A stretch of 64,000 nt of DNA from Acanthochromis polyacanthus (Eukaryota; Chordata; Actinopteri; Pomacentridae). The stretch is taken from positions 42,619,255-42,683,254 of the forward strand of contig NC_067118.1 in assembly GCF_021347895.1 (NCBI RefSeq). Reading direction: 5' to 3'. Position 1 is the stretch's first letter, and each line of letters begins with the position of its first letter. The notes below the pieces were generated by a model. That model was not told where the DNA came from. It saw nothing but the letters and a program-made list of their open reading frames with translations, and did no database searches. Both the position numbers and the translations under genes were made by a program. Of this stretch, positions 47,301 to 61,700 are shown in pieces.

Positions 47301-48504
47301 GTGACTTTTACTTTTTATTCCTGACCTCACTGTAATTTAAAAATCTTTGAATCTTCTATTTACACTCACATAAACCTCAGCTTCTATTCTGGACTACATC
47401 TGATATTTAGTAGACAGAGATCAGCTCAAAGATCATTAATGCTCATAATTAATCCTGTAAAACACACTGTTGCAGAAATACAACATCAACATATTTTTCA
47501 ATTATTTTCTATTATATATATAGCTATTTTTTTCTAGATTTGGGTTTCTATATATACATTATTATTATTATTATTACTATATTTTTATTTATTTTTTTGC
47601 TGATTTTTTTCTATATTTGGCTTTCTACACACTATTATTTGTTTTATAAATTTGATTTATGTCTGAATAAACAATCATCTGTTTCCATCTAGGACTCTAA
47701 ATTCAGCACCAAACTGTGGATCTCTGGTGGAAGTCTGAAGGGCTCCATGACCATGGATAAGTGAGCAGCGTCGTGTGTTAAAGTGCAACACTGAGCCACA
47801 GCTCTCAAACTACAGTTTAAAGGACGTTTTTGCTGCTTTCTTTCAGCTTTACTGTGACTCTGGCAGCGTCTGAAGTGGGACAGGTTAAGGTAAATGTTGT
47901 GAAGTAAACCTGCATGATGTTTTCTCTCGGTTGTGTTTACAGCCTGTTTGTGTTTGCAGACTGATGCTTTGGAACGCTCGTTGACGGTGGCGATTAAGGC
48001 GACAGTTTTACCAAAAGTGAACGGTGAGTCTGAGTTACATCATTCAGTGTTTCCTTCATCACTGATACTGCAGTCATCACCCAGAGCTCTATTAAAGCTC
48101 ATTTTAAACTGGAAAAACTGCACTTAAATGTTTATATCCTTCAACTAGAGCAACACAGATCGATAGAGAACATATTCTAGCTCAGAATATGACCATAAAC
48201 TGCATAAATACACAAAATAGCTCAATGAAAACAGTTTATATGTGCAGTAAAATGTACTTTTCTGTTTCAGATGCACTGAGCAAAGGTTGGATTTTACCCA
48301 GAATGAAACACGCCCAACTGGTCAACTCAGTCCTGAAGATGGAGGAGGTCAGTGATAATAAAATAGCACACTATGATGTAACTGGAACCTTTAATTGGGA
48401 GCATAAAGGATCTTTGGGCTGATCACTGTCTGAACTCCTAACAGGGATTTCTGGCCGTCTTGTCGGACGTGGAGGTTCTGCTCACAGACAGAAGATTCAA
48501 CTGA
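41303..48504 (+). CDS. bpi: Secreted BPI/LBP-family lipid-binding protein
   Basis: Member of the bactericidal permeability-increasing / LPS-binding protein family, expected to be secreted and to bind bacterial lipids. Fifteen exons: 41303-41402, 42125-42236, 42385-42516, 43419-43574, 45143-45206, 45324-45384, 45675-45766, 46531-46707, 46795-46854, 47092-47259, 47693-47760, 47847-47889, 47960-48023, 48271-48347, 48445-48504. All phases agree: 477 aa, near BPI (487) and LBP (481), which from memory have a similar exon number. A signal peptide is visible (MLPAVIALLMLLSCTSG). The two cysteines that form the family disulfide are present, in SITSISCDAVVG-like context (exon 4) and QSGICSAVN (exon 6). 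The hinge region reads GEFYSIRAHKEPPF. Fish orthology to BPI versus LBP cannot be settled by reading, so the symbol is provisional. The N-terminal barrel has few of the lysines of human BPI. Confidence 0.9.
41594..42072. mobile_element. piggyBac-like MITE copy 3, in BPI intron 1
   Basis: It is flanked by TTAA at 41590-41593 and 42073-42076. The right end GAGGACAACAGGAGGG is the inverse of the family terminus; the left reads CCGTCGTGTCGTCCTGCGGG. An imperfect hairpin with TTCTTAAGAACACTCAC and GTGAATGTTCTTAAAGAA arms occupies about 41730-41807. Confidence 0.75.
42963..43288. mobile_element. hAT-type MITE, copy E, short and intact, in BPI intron 3
   Basis: It starts CAGGGGAGTCAAACTCATCT and ends GTTGGACACCCCTG. 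The flanking octamers are TCTTAAAC (42955-42962) and CCTTAAAC (43289-43296), a 7/8 match, which supports a hAT 8-bp target duplication. It is 326 bp and, unlike copies A, B, C and F, has no internal GACAAAA-type array. It is the best reference copy for the family in this window. Confidence 0.85.
43598..44565. mobile_element. Tc1-type MITE copy 3 with expanded interior, in BPI intron 4
   Basis: TA-flanked at 43596-43597 and 44566-44567. It begins CACCACCATTCTGAAGGTTG and ends TTTTAAGCGGTGGTG. An array of TCCAAAATGACTCAAAACT-like words fills about 43700-44200, and a second internal terminus-like phrase (CAGTCTGGGGTCATCCAGAC) stands near 44213. This suggests two head-to-tail units or an internal duplication. 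Confidence 0.7.
44777..44990. mobile_element. Fold-back hAT MITE with target duplication, in BPI intron 4
   Basis: Termini CAGTGGTTCTCAACCTTGCT and, inverted, CAGTGGTTCTCAACCCTGCT. The two halves are almost perfect inverted repeats of about 100 bp around a short loop near 44876-44890. Flanking octamers CGATAGAG (44769-44776) and CGGTAGAG (44991-44998) match at seven of eight bases. 214 bp, no coding capacity. Confidence 0.85.
45870..46475. mobile_element. Tc1-type MITE copy 4, truncated, in BPI intron 7
   Basis: It shows the same array words (CAAAATGACTCAGAACTGGT) followed by ACAGTCTGGGGTCATCCAGA, ACAAGGGTTTTCTAATCATC and CCCTATGGAGATATTCCATT. The right terminus is absent. Confidence 0.65.
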
Positions 48505-48821
48505 TAGACCATGAAAGACGGGAACTCTTCATCTCAGACTTTAAACTGAACTGGATGAGTCTGTTTCTGCTTTCACATGGGGAGGATAACGGTATTTAAT
48601 AATGATCATGACGCCGCGCTGTGCGTCACATCATCAGACCCCCAGCTCATTTAATTCACACACCTACAGCCTTCAATCATTAAACCTACAGTTAGACCTG
48701 ATAAATGTTCAGAATGTCAATAAGCACTGCCCAAAATCTGTTTTCTTTATAATAATGAATGGAATTAAATATTTTACCAATCCTTTACGTCTGTTGCATT
48801 ATTAATCATAAGGTCTGACTG

Positions 48822-48827
48822 AATAAA
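48822..48827 (+). terminator. Polyadenylation signal of the BPI/LBP gene (AATAAA)
   Basis: AATAAA lies about 320 bases past the stop codon, before the next transposon. It implies a 3' UTR of roughly 340 bases. Confidence 0.55.
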
Positions 48828-49019
48828 GGTTTAAAAGTCTTATATTTAGCAGAACTTTTAATATTTAACACACATTTTCAACAAATACTGAAAAAATGTT
48901 TATTCTACCACCAGGGGGCAGCAGGTTGAAAACAATATCTACATAGATAATGAATAATGTTGCATTTATGGCATCCAGCAGGTGTCTTCCTACCTGAGTG
49001 CTGCATTCACTGACCAGAG

Positions 49020-49699
49020 CAGGGGTGTCCAACATGAGGCCCGTGGTCCAAAAGTGGTCCTCCAGAGGGTCCAATCCGGCCCTCAAAGTGTAAAAATTAC
49101 AGAGAAGACATTAACTGCAGATTGTAAATTAGTAAAACTATAAATTTAAAATCATTTCTAGACCATGACAAGTTGTTTGGATCAGAAAGTAAAATACTAG
49201 ATTGTTCTTTTGTTTTTGTCTGACTTATATTGAATTTTTGTCTCGCTTGTTTTGTCTTTTTCATTTTGTGTTTTGCTTTATTCATCGTTATGAGCATCTT
49301 TTGTCACTTTGTATTTTTTGTCTTGCTTATGTTGTCTATTTTTTGTCATTTCTTGTCTCGTTTGTGTCATTTTTTTTTGTCTTGTCATTTGTCTATTTTT
49401 TGTCACTTTCTAACTTTTTTGGCTAATTTTTGTCTTTTTTTGTGTCATTTGTCCCATGTTTTTGTCATTTTGTTTTTGTTGTTTTTTGTCTTTTTTCCCC
49501 CAATCAGACTTGTCATTTTGATTCTGTTCCAGATACCTGTGACTGATTTATTTTTTCTTCATAAATTTCAGGTTGTTCATGATGTTTTGTAAAAAGATAA
49601 TTCCTCAGTTGTGAACATTTCTGCATTAAAACAAAGGAACCATTAGGAGTTGGCTGGACTGAATGTGGAACCTAAACTAAGAGGAGTTTGACTCTCCTG
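49020..49699. mobile_element. hAT-type MITE, copy F, with internal array
   Basis: It begins CAGGGGTGTCCAACATGAGG and ends GGAGTTTGACTCTCCTG. Flanks GACCAGAG and AACTAGAA share five of eight bases, a weak relic of a target duplication. Between the arms (about 49205-49500) lies an array of TTTTTGTCTTG/TTTTTTGTCATT words. Open frames there are repeat artefacts. Confidence 0.75.
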
Positions 49700-49936
49700 A
49701 ACTAGAAGAGGCAGATCAACCGTCAGTCTGTTGCACACACAAAGAGCATCGTTTTACATTTCCTTTAGCAAGTGAACAAACTGCAGAAAGCCCTGGAGCT
49801 CTCTGACACTGGATGTTAACTTTCCTGCTGGTTGACAATCAAAGCTGCAGAAACAGTGACAGCGCGTCAGATGAGGAGGATTTCAGGATTTTTTACAGAA
49901 ACACACCTCCACCGTGTTCATGAACAATGGCATCTC

Positions 49937-49942
49937 TTTATT
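49937..49942 (-). terminator. Probable polyadenylation signal of prelid3b (AATAAA on minus)
   Basis: TTTATT on plus at the left edge of a repeat-free stretch reaching to the prelid3b stop codon. Confidence 0.4.
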
Positions 49943-51585
49943 CTGAAACACTTCTGAGTGCACTAGTTAGCTTCTGTTACATGTTCACATTCTTGGAATG
50001 TAACACCACCAAAATATAAATAGAAGCCTATTTACAGCCACGGTTCTTAAAAATGTTCCCCCATAGAAAAACAACACAACAAGTCACACCTCATTCAGAA
50101 AACGAGACACTGTTACTGACAGACAGAGCTGGACGACAGGTGAGATGAAGCCACAGACGGGTATGAAGAGGACGGTGTGGAGAAAGAGACGTAGAGCAGA
50201 CGGAGAACCTGGAACACTCCTGATGCTGCTGAGCTCCACTAACGGTTTAACGCTGGAGAACTGCTGGAGTTCAGCACAAACCCCTGCGATGTAAACTGTC
50301 AACGGTGAAAAGAATCGGAGTATTCTTCAAGAAAATGATCAGGACGCTGAGGAACCTGAGAGTCCATGAAATAAGCCGGGGAACTGCTGCGTAAAAACTG
50401 ACCTGCTACTTGCACAACACGGCAAGCTAACAGCCTTTAAAACCAGTGTAACAGCCAATTGGAACATAAATAACACCGTCTACAGGCGACTAGGAATACT
50501 GAGCAGGTTTAGTCACAAATAAAGTGTTTTAGGGTGTTAGATTGGTGCAGTTACTTCCATCTTTACATCTAATATAGGCACTGTCAGCGACCCTGAACGC
50601 AGCCTGCAGGGCTAATCCTACAACACTGTGGTGAACAACAAAAAAATCTGCTCTTTTCAAGGACTTTCTGCCACCGAGTGATAACACACATGCTGATAAG
50701 TTAAACATTCAAGTATTCACATTCTTATACTGCAACACTTAACTGCACATCATCAGAGTGAGAGAAAAGAGAAAGAGAGACCGAGAGAAATCAAATATTC
50801 TTTCACCAGAACTCAACCAGACAGCAGTAAGAGATTAAATGAAGTTAGAAAAGCAAAAACACCTCCAGGACTTGGTTTAAATGAGTTGAGACTTCACTAA
50901 ACTTCATCGGTAGCATTCTGGACGGCTGTGGACCTCTGGATACTAAAACTGTCGCACTTTGACCTGGTACTAGTTCTGATCCAGCAGCTTTTTCTGTCTG
51001 CTGTCGGATTACAGCTCCAGCGGTCTTTTCAAACTGTTCAGACAGCAAAGAATGTCTGCTGCTTCTGTGCTTCCATCGTCAGATAAATATGAGCATGTAT
51101 TAAAAACAACAGCTCCAATAAAACAGGAGAAAACAGCCTGGCCATGGATGCAGGTTGTAACTTAGTTTTCTATCCTCTTACAGCCAGTCTGCGCCGGCAG
51201 ATTTAGGTTTGGAGATTTTTGGTCGGTTCCAGCTCAACTCAACGCATTTCTGAAGTTATGATGAAACATTAAAGACAGAGATAAAGGAAAAAAAAACAGA
51301 TGAAAACAATGTGATGATGCGGAGGCACAGTGTGAATCTTAAAAAAGAGCTTTCACATCACAACACAAAGTTCTATGAGCTTCAAGTGCTGTCCCATTCA
51401 ACCCTGTTAGTATTTAACCGTCATCAGCTCAGCGAACAGTGGTCCAGTGACAGACAGACAGAGGGAGGGGCTGTGGTCGATAGGCTGCTGGCAGATGAGG
51501 TGAGACGTCCCCTTTGAGGGGAAAATGTCCGAGAAGTCCATCGGTTCATGATGGCGGAGGAAGAGGAGGAGGATGAAGGCCGGGA
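49943..51585 (-). other. Probable long 3' UTR of prelid3b
   Basis: About 1.64 kb directly after the prelid3b stop codon with no recognisable transposon, bounded on the left by a minus-strand AATAAA. No separate gene is recognised in it. The extent is an inference from position and repeat absence. Confidence 0.4.
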
Positions 51586-55570
<3,985 letters not shown>

Positions 55571-56014
55571 TTTTTACAGGCTTTTCTGTCAGGGCTCGGG
55601 AACCGGCGACTAACGACAGCGTGACCGGAGTGAGGAAGGAGGAGGAGCCGGAGGAGACGCCTTTAGTAGCGGCCTCCGCGGCGACGCTCCCCCTGTGGTG
55701 GCAGAAACAGCCGTTGCACTCAGTCTGCTGCTGAAATAGCTGTTTAAAGTCTCATAATGTCCAAAACTATATTTCTTGTCAGTACATTGCATTCCACTTA
55801 ATCGTTGTTATAAAAAACAAATTCAGTTGTCTATTTTGTAATAAATGTCATTGATCAATAGTAGATTGTGTCATAGAAGTGTAGAAGTGTCGTAGGGCGG
55901 GACAAGTGGCATTCACAGCTGTCAATCATGATTACGCTTGGGGAAAAGCCTGGCGTGCCTCACAGACGTCATCACGCAGACATCCAACCTGTCCTTGAAG
56001 CTACAACAAGCAAG
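55571..56014. promoter_or_regulatory. Divergent promoter interval between prelid3b and atp5f1e
   Basis: 444 bases separate the two ATGs, which point away from each other. The prelid3b side (55590-55700) is GC- and CpG-rich (GCGGCCTCCGCGGCGACGC) with no TATA box. The atp5f1e side holds ACGTCATCACG (CRE-like, about 55966). A roughly 45-base piece at 55728-55775 resembles part of the LINE at about 22270. Shared regulation is an inference from spacing. Confidence 0.55.
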
Positions 56015-57813
56015 ATGGTCGCATACTGGAGACAGGCAGGCCTAAGGTAAGAAAACAGGAATAAATGGACGTTTGAGGAAAACATTTAGTGGTAAATGTT
56101 GACTATGTCGTTTTCTGTTACAATAAATGACTATTCCAACAAAGTATGATTGTTTTTTTGTTGAGCTACATAGCTAGTTAGCATGTTAGCTTCTCCAGCA
56201 CATGCATTTAACCTACAGCAGCGTCGGTAGCTACCAGTAGTACAAGATGTGTTTTAATTGAATAAGTGGCTATGCTTGTGTTTTATGTTTTCATTATTGT
56301 CAGCACTGTTTATCCTTGTTGCTAACCGGTGCGTCCTCTCTTCAGCTACATTCGCTTCTCCGCTATCTGCGCTAACGCAGTGCGGGCTGCACTGAAGCCG
56401 CAGTTCAAAACCGAAGCAATAAAAGCTGCAGAAGCCAGCGTCAAAGTCCTCAAACCCAAAACAGCATGTAAGTCATCCACATATACACGTATACTCTACT
56501 GTTCAGGTCTTACATCATGTTCCCTTACAGCTTGCATGTCGAGCAGAGGGCGCTGTGACATTGAGCGGAATGCAGGCTTAAGGTTTTGGTGCATAAAATG
56601 AACGTAATTCTTCTGCAGAATATCCCATTAGAAGGCTGTTTTACTAGTTATAATTACTGTTGCAAAATCATTTAATATTCACCACAATACATGGGTCAGT
56701 ATATAACTGAGGGTCTTTTGAAGTCCATGGGATATATCTTGCATACATTTTTATTAAAAGTAAAAAGAAGTAGTGGATTTATCGCATGTCAACAGGTTTA
56801 CAACAGTAGCTTTATAAATGACTTTCATTTTCAAGTTTACTCAATTGTATATGTAATATTTAGAAGAGTTTCTGTAAAAATGTCATGTGGTGTTTAGTTG
56901 ATTTTAGGCTTGAAAACGGCGAAAATGTCAAGTCTGCAGTTATATATTGACCCAGATGTTGTAATTGATGGTGAAGCTACCGTTGTGCATAAATGTTTAT
57001 GCACCTTATTTTGTGCCTCAGTTTCCTGAAAGTGTTTTAAGTCATAAAATAGATTAGATAAGTCTTAAACTTAACTCCGCCTTTAAAATTCTCAACATTA
57101 TATTCTGTGAAATTCCCAAATACCTTAAAATCAGAGCTGGATGATACAGCTGAAACACTGATGGGTCAGTGAAGGCCTTTGTTGCACAAATATTTAGGCA
57201 CAAACTTACCTGGTCAAGATGGTGCTAGCTTAGTATATAAATAACAATGTATCAAAGTCAGTCTTGGTCTGAAAGTGTTGATAGGTTTTATACATTAAGT
57301 GTTATAAAGTACATTAGGCACCAGCCGTAGGTTGCAGTTGGAATGGATTGAACTTTACATGATTTATTTAGACAAATTAATTTCCTCTCCTTACTAATTA
57401 ACTCTCCTGGAATTAAATTTTTGTATTGTTGGAACTTTAGAAATACTCTTGTCTTGTCTTAGACCTATTGGTTTCAAAGCAGATCAAAATATTTTATTCA
57501 TTTCTGTATCTGATGGTGCTTTTATATGAAATGCATTAAAATTCCAAAAAGTGCTTTTTTTTTTTTTTTTTTTTTGCACTTTCCTTCGTTGCTTTTTAAA
57601 ATGACTGTCTGGGCGTTGCCTTGTAAGACCTGGGAGGTGATTTATTTGTTCTTGCGTTCGAGAAGTTAAATGTTTCCTGTTGAAGTAGATAAACTGTAAA
57701 ACCACAGTGACTGAAATGAGATGCTTTTATATTCTATTAGCTGTGTAAAATCCACTTCCATCAGGGTACGTTCCATAATGCTCCTGTGTTTCTGCTCTGT
57801 TTTCCCTCCAGGA
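56015..57813 (+). CDS. atp5f1e: ATP synthase F1 subunit epsilon, mitochondrial
   Basis: Small subunit of the central stalk of mitochondrial F1Fo ATP synthase. Exons are 56015-56046, 56346-56467 and 57812-57813 (the last coding bases). The translation is 51 aa, the same length as human: [20 protein letters not shown] followed by NAVRAALKPQF and ending VKVLKPKTA. The N-terminal [14 protein letters not shown] block is nearly invariant in animals. The stop codon is split: T is the last base of exon 2 and GA opens exon 3, so TGA exists only in spliced RNA. If intron 2 were kept, the frame would continue 44 residues to 56601. Initiator Met is followed by Val, as in mammals. ATTAAA signals follow at 57970 and 57981. 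Confidence 0.95.
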
Positions 57814-57980
57814 TGTGACACCCTGATGTAGATAATATTTTCCTGGGCTGCTGGGATCCTGTCACCGTTCTGCACAGCGTGGAGACGAAAGAGAAGCTGG
57901 ATAACAGCGAGAAGACGCGTTAAAGACGGGGGACCTGAATGAAACTGCTTATTTTCCCTTTGATTTGTAATTAAAGTTGT

Positions 57981-57986
57981 ATTAAA
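57981..57986 (+). terminator. Polyadenylation signal of atp5f1e (ATTAAA)
   Basis: ATTAAA with a second copy 11 bases upstream (57970-57975), about 170 bases after the stop codon. Confidence 0.5.
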
Positions 57987-58083
57987 GATGGATGTCGGAC
58001 ATACAGCTTCCTTGTATTTTCTTGTTGGGGAACACCAGACAAAGCGTTGCAAAATGACACACGGAAACATTTGTCTGACAGTT

Positions 58084-58089
58084 TTTATT
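58084..58089 (-). terminator. Possible polyadenylation signal of the Piezo gene (AATAAA on minus)
   Basis: TTTATT on plus, about 660 bases beyond the Piezo stop codon. It would place the two convergent 3' ends (atp5f1e and Piezo) within roughly 100 bases of one another. Confidence 0.4.
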
Positions 58090-58751
58090 TTGATACAAAT
58101 TGATGCAGTCGTCTTAGTCATATACAGAAACATGGCATTTACTGAGGTATGTGTGTGTTAATCCATGACAAAGTCACTGATTTCACTGTCCTAAAAGTCT
58201 GAGGATGGGATGTCAGGGTGATGTTGGACCAGTAGAAAGTCAAATCGAAATGCATGCACAGCCCTGTTAGCTAGAAATAAATGAAAGCAACAAGAAGAAA
58301 AAAAACATTAGATTAAGAAGCGTTCAGATCAATTGCCTCCTGAATTATCTTAACTTGTAACTGGTATTTGTAGGATGGAAAGTACTGCGGTTTTACTTTT
58401 TTTAAAAAGAGTTTTAGTGTCCGCTGACAAACGTCAGGGAGATAAAATGCTCAAAAATGACCTTAAATGAAAAGCAGTGAGTCAGTATGAAGGTTTGAGA
58501 TGTTTCTCCATTAAAATCAGTTAAATAAGCAGGGACTTGTATCGATCCGTTTGTGAAAAATTCTCTGCTTTCCGTGTCCATGAAGGTCAGAGGTGAAGAA
58601 CAGCGGGGTGTAAAAGCCTCTTGGTCAGGTTTCATACAGCAGGGGTCATTTTCTAATCCTACGTTCACCCCACTGCTCCGTTATTTGATCAGATACGTCC
58701 ACTCTGAGTCACCTTAATGTCCAGCACTACCAGATGTTCTGCTGCTGAGCC

Positions 58752-61700
58752 CTAGCTGTCTTTCTTCTCTCTGGTCATCTTGATCATGGTCTCTGGTGAT
58801 CTGTAGAGGAAGATGAGTTTCTCGAACAGAGTCTCCTCCAGCTCCATCTCTCCTGTCTCTCGGACCACGAAGATGTCCGTGCAGAGCTTCAGGACTCTGT
58901 CGACGCAGGGCAGCTCCTCGAACATGATGGACCTGGAGATCCCGTTGAAGAACTCCCTCACAAACTTTCCGATGACCAGAACCACAGACATGTAGAGGCC
59001 GACGATGCTGCGGAGAAGAGAGAGTCAACAGGGTCAGATAAGGCTGCATAAAGGAGATGCATCCATTTACAGTTGTAAGAGGGTCTTAAAAATAGATTAC
59101 AGCTTTGAAAATCTATATTTTTAATTTATTAATCTTCTTGCAGTCATTTTCTATGATTTGCTCGTGTTTAAAGGTGCTGTAGATTGAACCACTGCAGTGA
59201 TCTCAATAGCAGGGAGTTCTAAGAAACACGTTTAAAATACTCAACAGATGAGTACCGTTCCAAATATAAAAACAGTCCAGAGTACAGTTTGAACATCTGT
59301 CATAAAATCATATCGTTGACTCTTTGAAATATAAGATTCAAGCCCTGCAAACTTTAGCAGTGATCTACAGCACATCTGTTAACGTCAAAACACAGCAAAA
59401 CACTCAGTCTGAACACATTTGATTGTATCTGTTGGCTGCATTTAAGACCTGGGCTGTGTTTACATGATGACGAGCTTATCTGCTGACGTTTCTCGCTACC
59501 TACCCGTGTCCGGCCAGGAAGCCCAGACTGGACGGGCTGACTTTATCACTGAACACCACGATCTCTATGCTGTGACACTTGTGCTCAGTGGAGGTGAGAA
59601 CCGGAGAACACTCCTCCACCACCCACCACTGGTCTGCATCCTTCTCTGACGTGTCATTGACCTGCTGGAGTTTAATGGACATGGGTCTGAAGAAGGACAG
59701 CGCATGGAGGTCCGGACGCTCCGACAAGTCTGAGGGAAGACACGCAGGGGTCGGATTAAAACCTCACTAAAGCTGAATAAAAAGAGCACATAAGGACTGC
59801 CAGATGAGTTCCTTTGGGTGTTCTGAGCTCACCGTAGGGTTACATTATCTATAACACCACTCACCTACTTTCATCCTCGTTGCCATTTTGGACTCTGGTC
59901 CTTTGGGACCCCTGATGAACTTTGGCAGCAGAGAGTTAATGATCCTACAGGACAGAAAAACAGAATGTATTTCAAAGTTAGCACAATAATTTCACACCAA
60001 ACCTCTCCCTGAGCTACTTGTAGCAGTAAGTTACATTTCCTCTGTTCTATGTAGAAAGACTGAGCTGTGTGGTGAGGTGAAGGAACCTCAAGGAGTTCTC
60101 AGCCCCATCAGGAAACGTCACATGAAAAACACTGTTGATTCTTGCATTGTTTTTCAGTATAGTCTCCTTTCACGTCAGTAGACTTGATCCACCAATATTC
60201 AAGCATCCAGGTGCATTCAGCTGCTTCTGACACCTGGAATGTGTGGACGGATGCATTTTCCTGGAGCAGCAGCACACAGTTTTCCTTTTCCCTGCGATTG
60301 CTTCTTTATTAGTCCCCGTTAACGATTTGATCCTTTTGCAAGAAGTCTGTCAGGAGCAACCCCTCACTTTTCAAAAACACAGAAGTCGTCATCTTGCGGA
60401 AAGATGCCGTCTGTTTGAACTTTTTGGGAAAGAAATGAGGAAAAGCATTTGAGTCTTTGTGAACAGTGATGTAAGACTTTATAGTCATCATTTATGCCCC
60501 AGAATAGGAGCTATGCCTCATGTTTCCAGGTGAGATGGAACTTCTTGAAGCACCCTCATCTGTTCATCTGTTTCTAGCACGTTTCTTTGATTTAATGGTG
60601 CTGTTTTGAAACACCAGCTGGTTGTGCACTGACTGAGACTCACACAGGTTTGCTGCTGTTGCCTTTGAGCATGTGGACGATCCCTTCCCTCAGGACTTTG
60701 TCGTCAAACTTCACCGTGTGTTCTCCCACCGTCTCTGCGTTCACCGATATGGATGCATTCCTGAGGGTCATGAAAGGGGAACAAGTCACAATCTGAGCTA
60801 CAAAATGATTTCAAAATGTAGTTACTGAACAGAAATACACATAAACGGTGTTAAAGTAAAAATGAAATGATACACTATGGTGGACACATTTCTGATAAAT
60901 ATAACAATAAATAGAGTAAATGCACACGTTTGATGCACATATTTATGCAGGTAGAATCCATGTTTAGATCCTTTAACACGTCAGCTGCTTATCTTGAAGG
61001 TTTTATCTCAGTGAGTTGAATTATTTTTGAGAAAATTAGTGTTATTTTTATCACTTGTAAATCAAAGAGGAAGAAACTGTCTGTAAGCACTCAGCATTGA
61101 GGTGTACATGAATTATCTCCACATACGTGTTCTAGAGGTCTCTCTGCACACACTGACTGACCTGAGCAGCGTCCAGCGTAGCGTCATGTAGATGTGTGAG
61201 GAGTTGCTGAGCTCCTGGATCATGGCGGCTCGACTGGCCGGACTGATGCTCCACAGCAGACTGGCATCGCTCTTGATCTTAGCGACTACAATGTCCTCAG
61301 CAAAGTAGTTCATGATGAACTGCATGGCAGCCTGAACGGAGGAGAGAGACGTCAAGAACGGGATTAGATTTCCACTGCGGTGTTTTAAAGAGACATTTAA
61401 ACTGTCTGACATCACACCACAAACAACACGATGTTCCGAAAAAGAAGGGTTCAGTGGAGATAAATACGCTATAAATATATATTCATTACATTTCTATATT
61501 TACTCTGTAGCTATGCCAAGATTTATATTATCATAGGAAAATAGAAACTTATTTAAGGAGTGTTTTATCTGTTCTGTATTCTGGTTTTCTGTAACTGAGT
61601 GGTACTCCCTCTCATGGCCGTAGTCAGAATTACAATCATACGTTTATGGTCATTTTTCAGACTGATCTTCTGGTATGTTGATTATTGTCTCAGATGTTGA

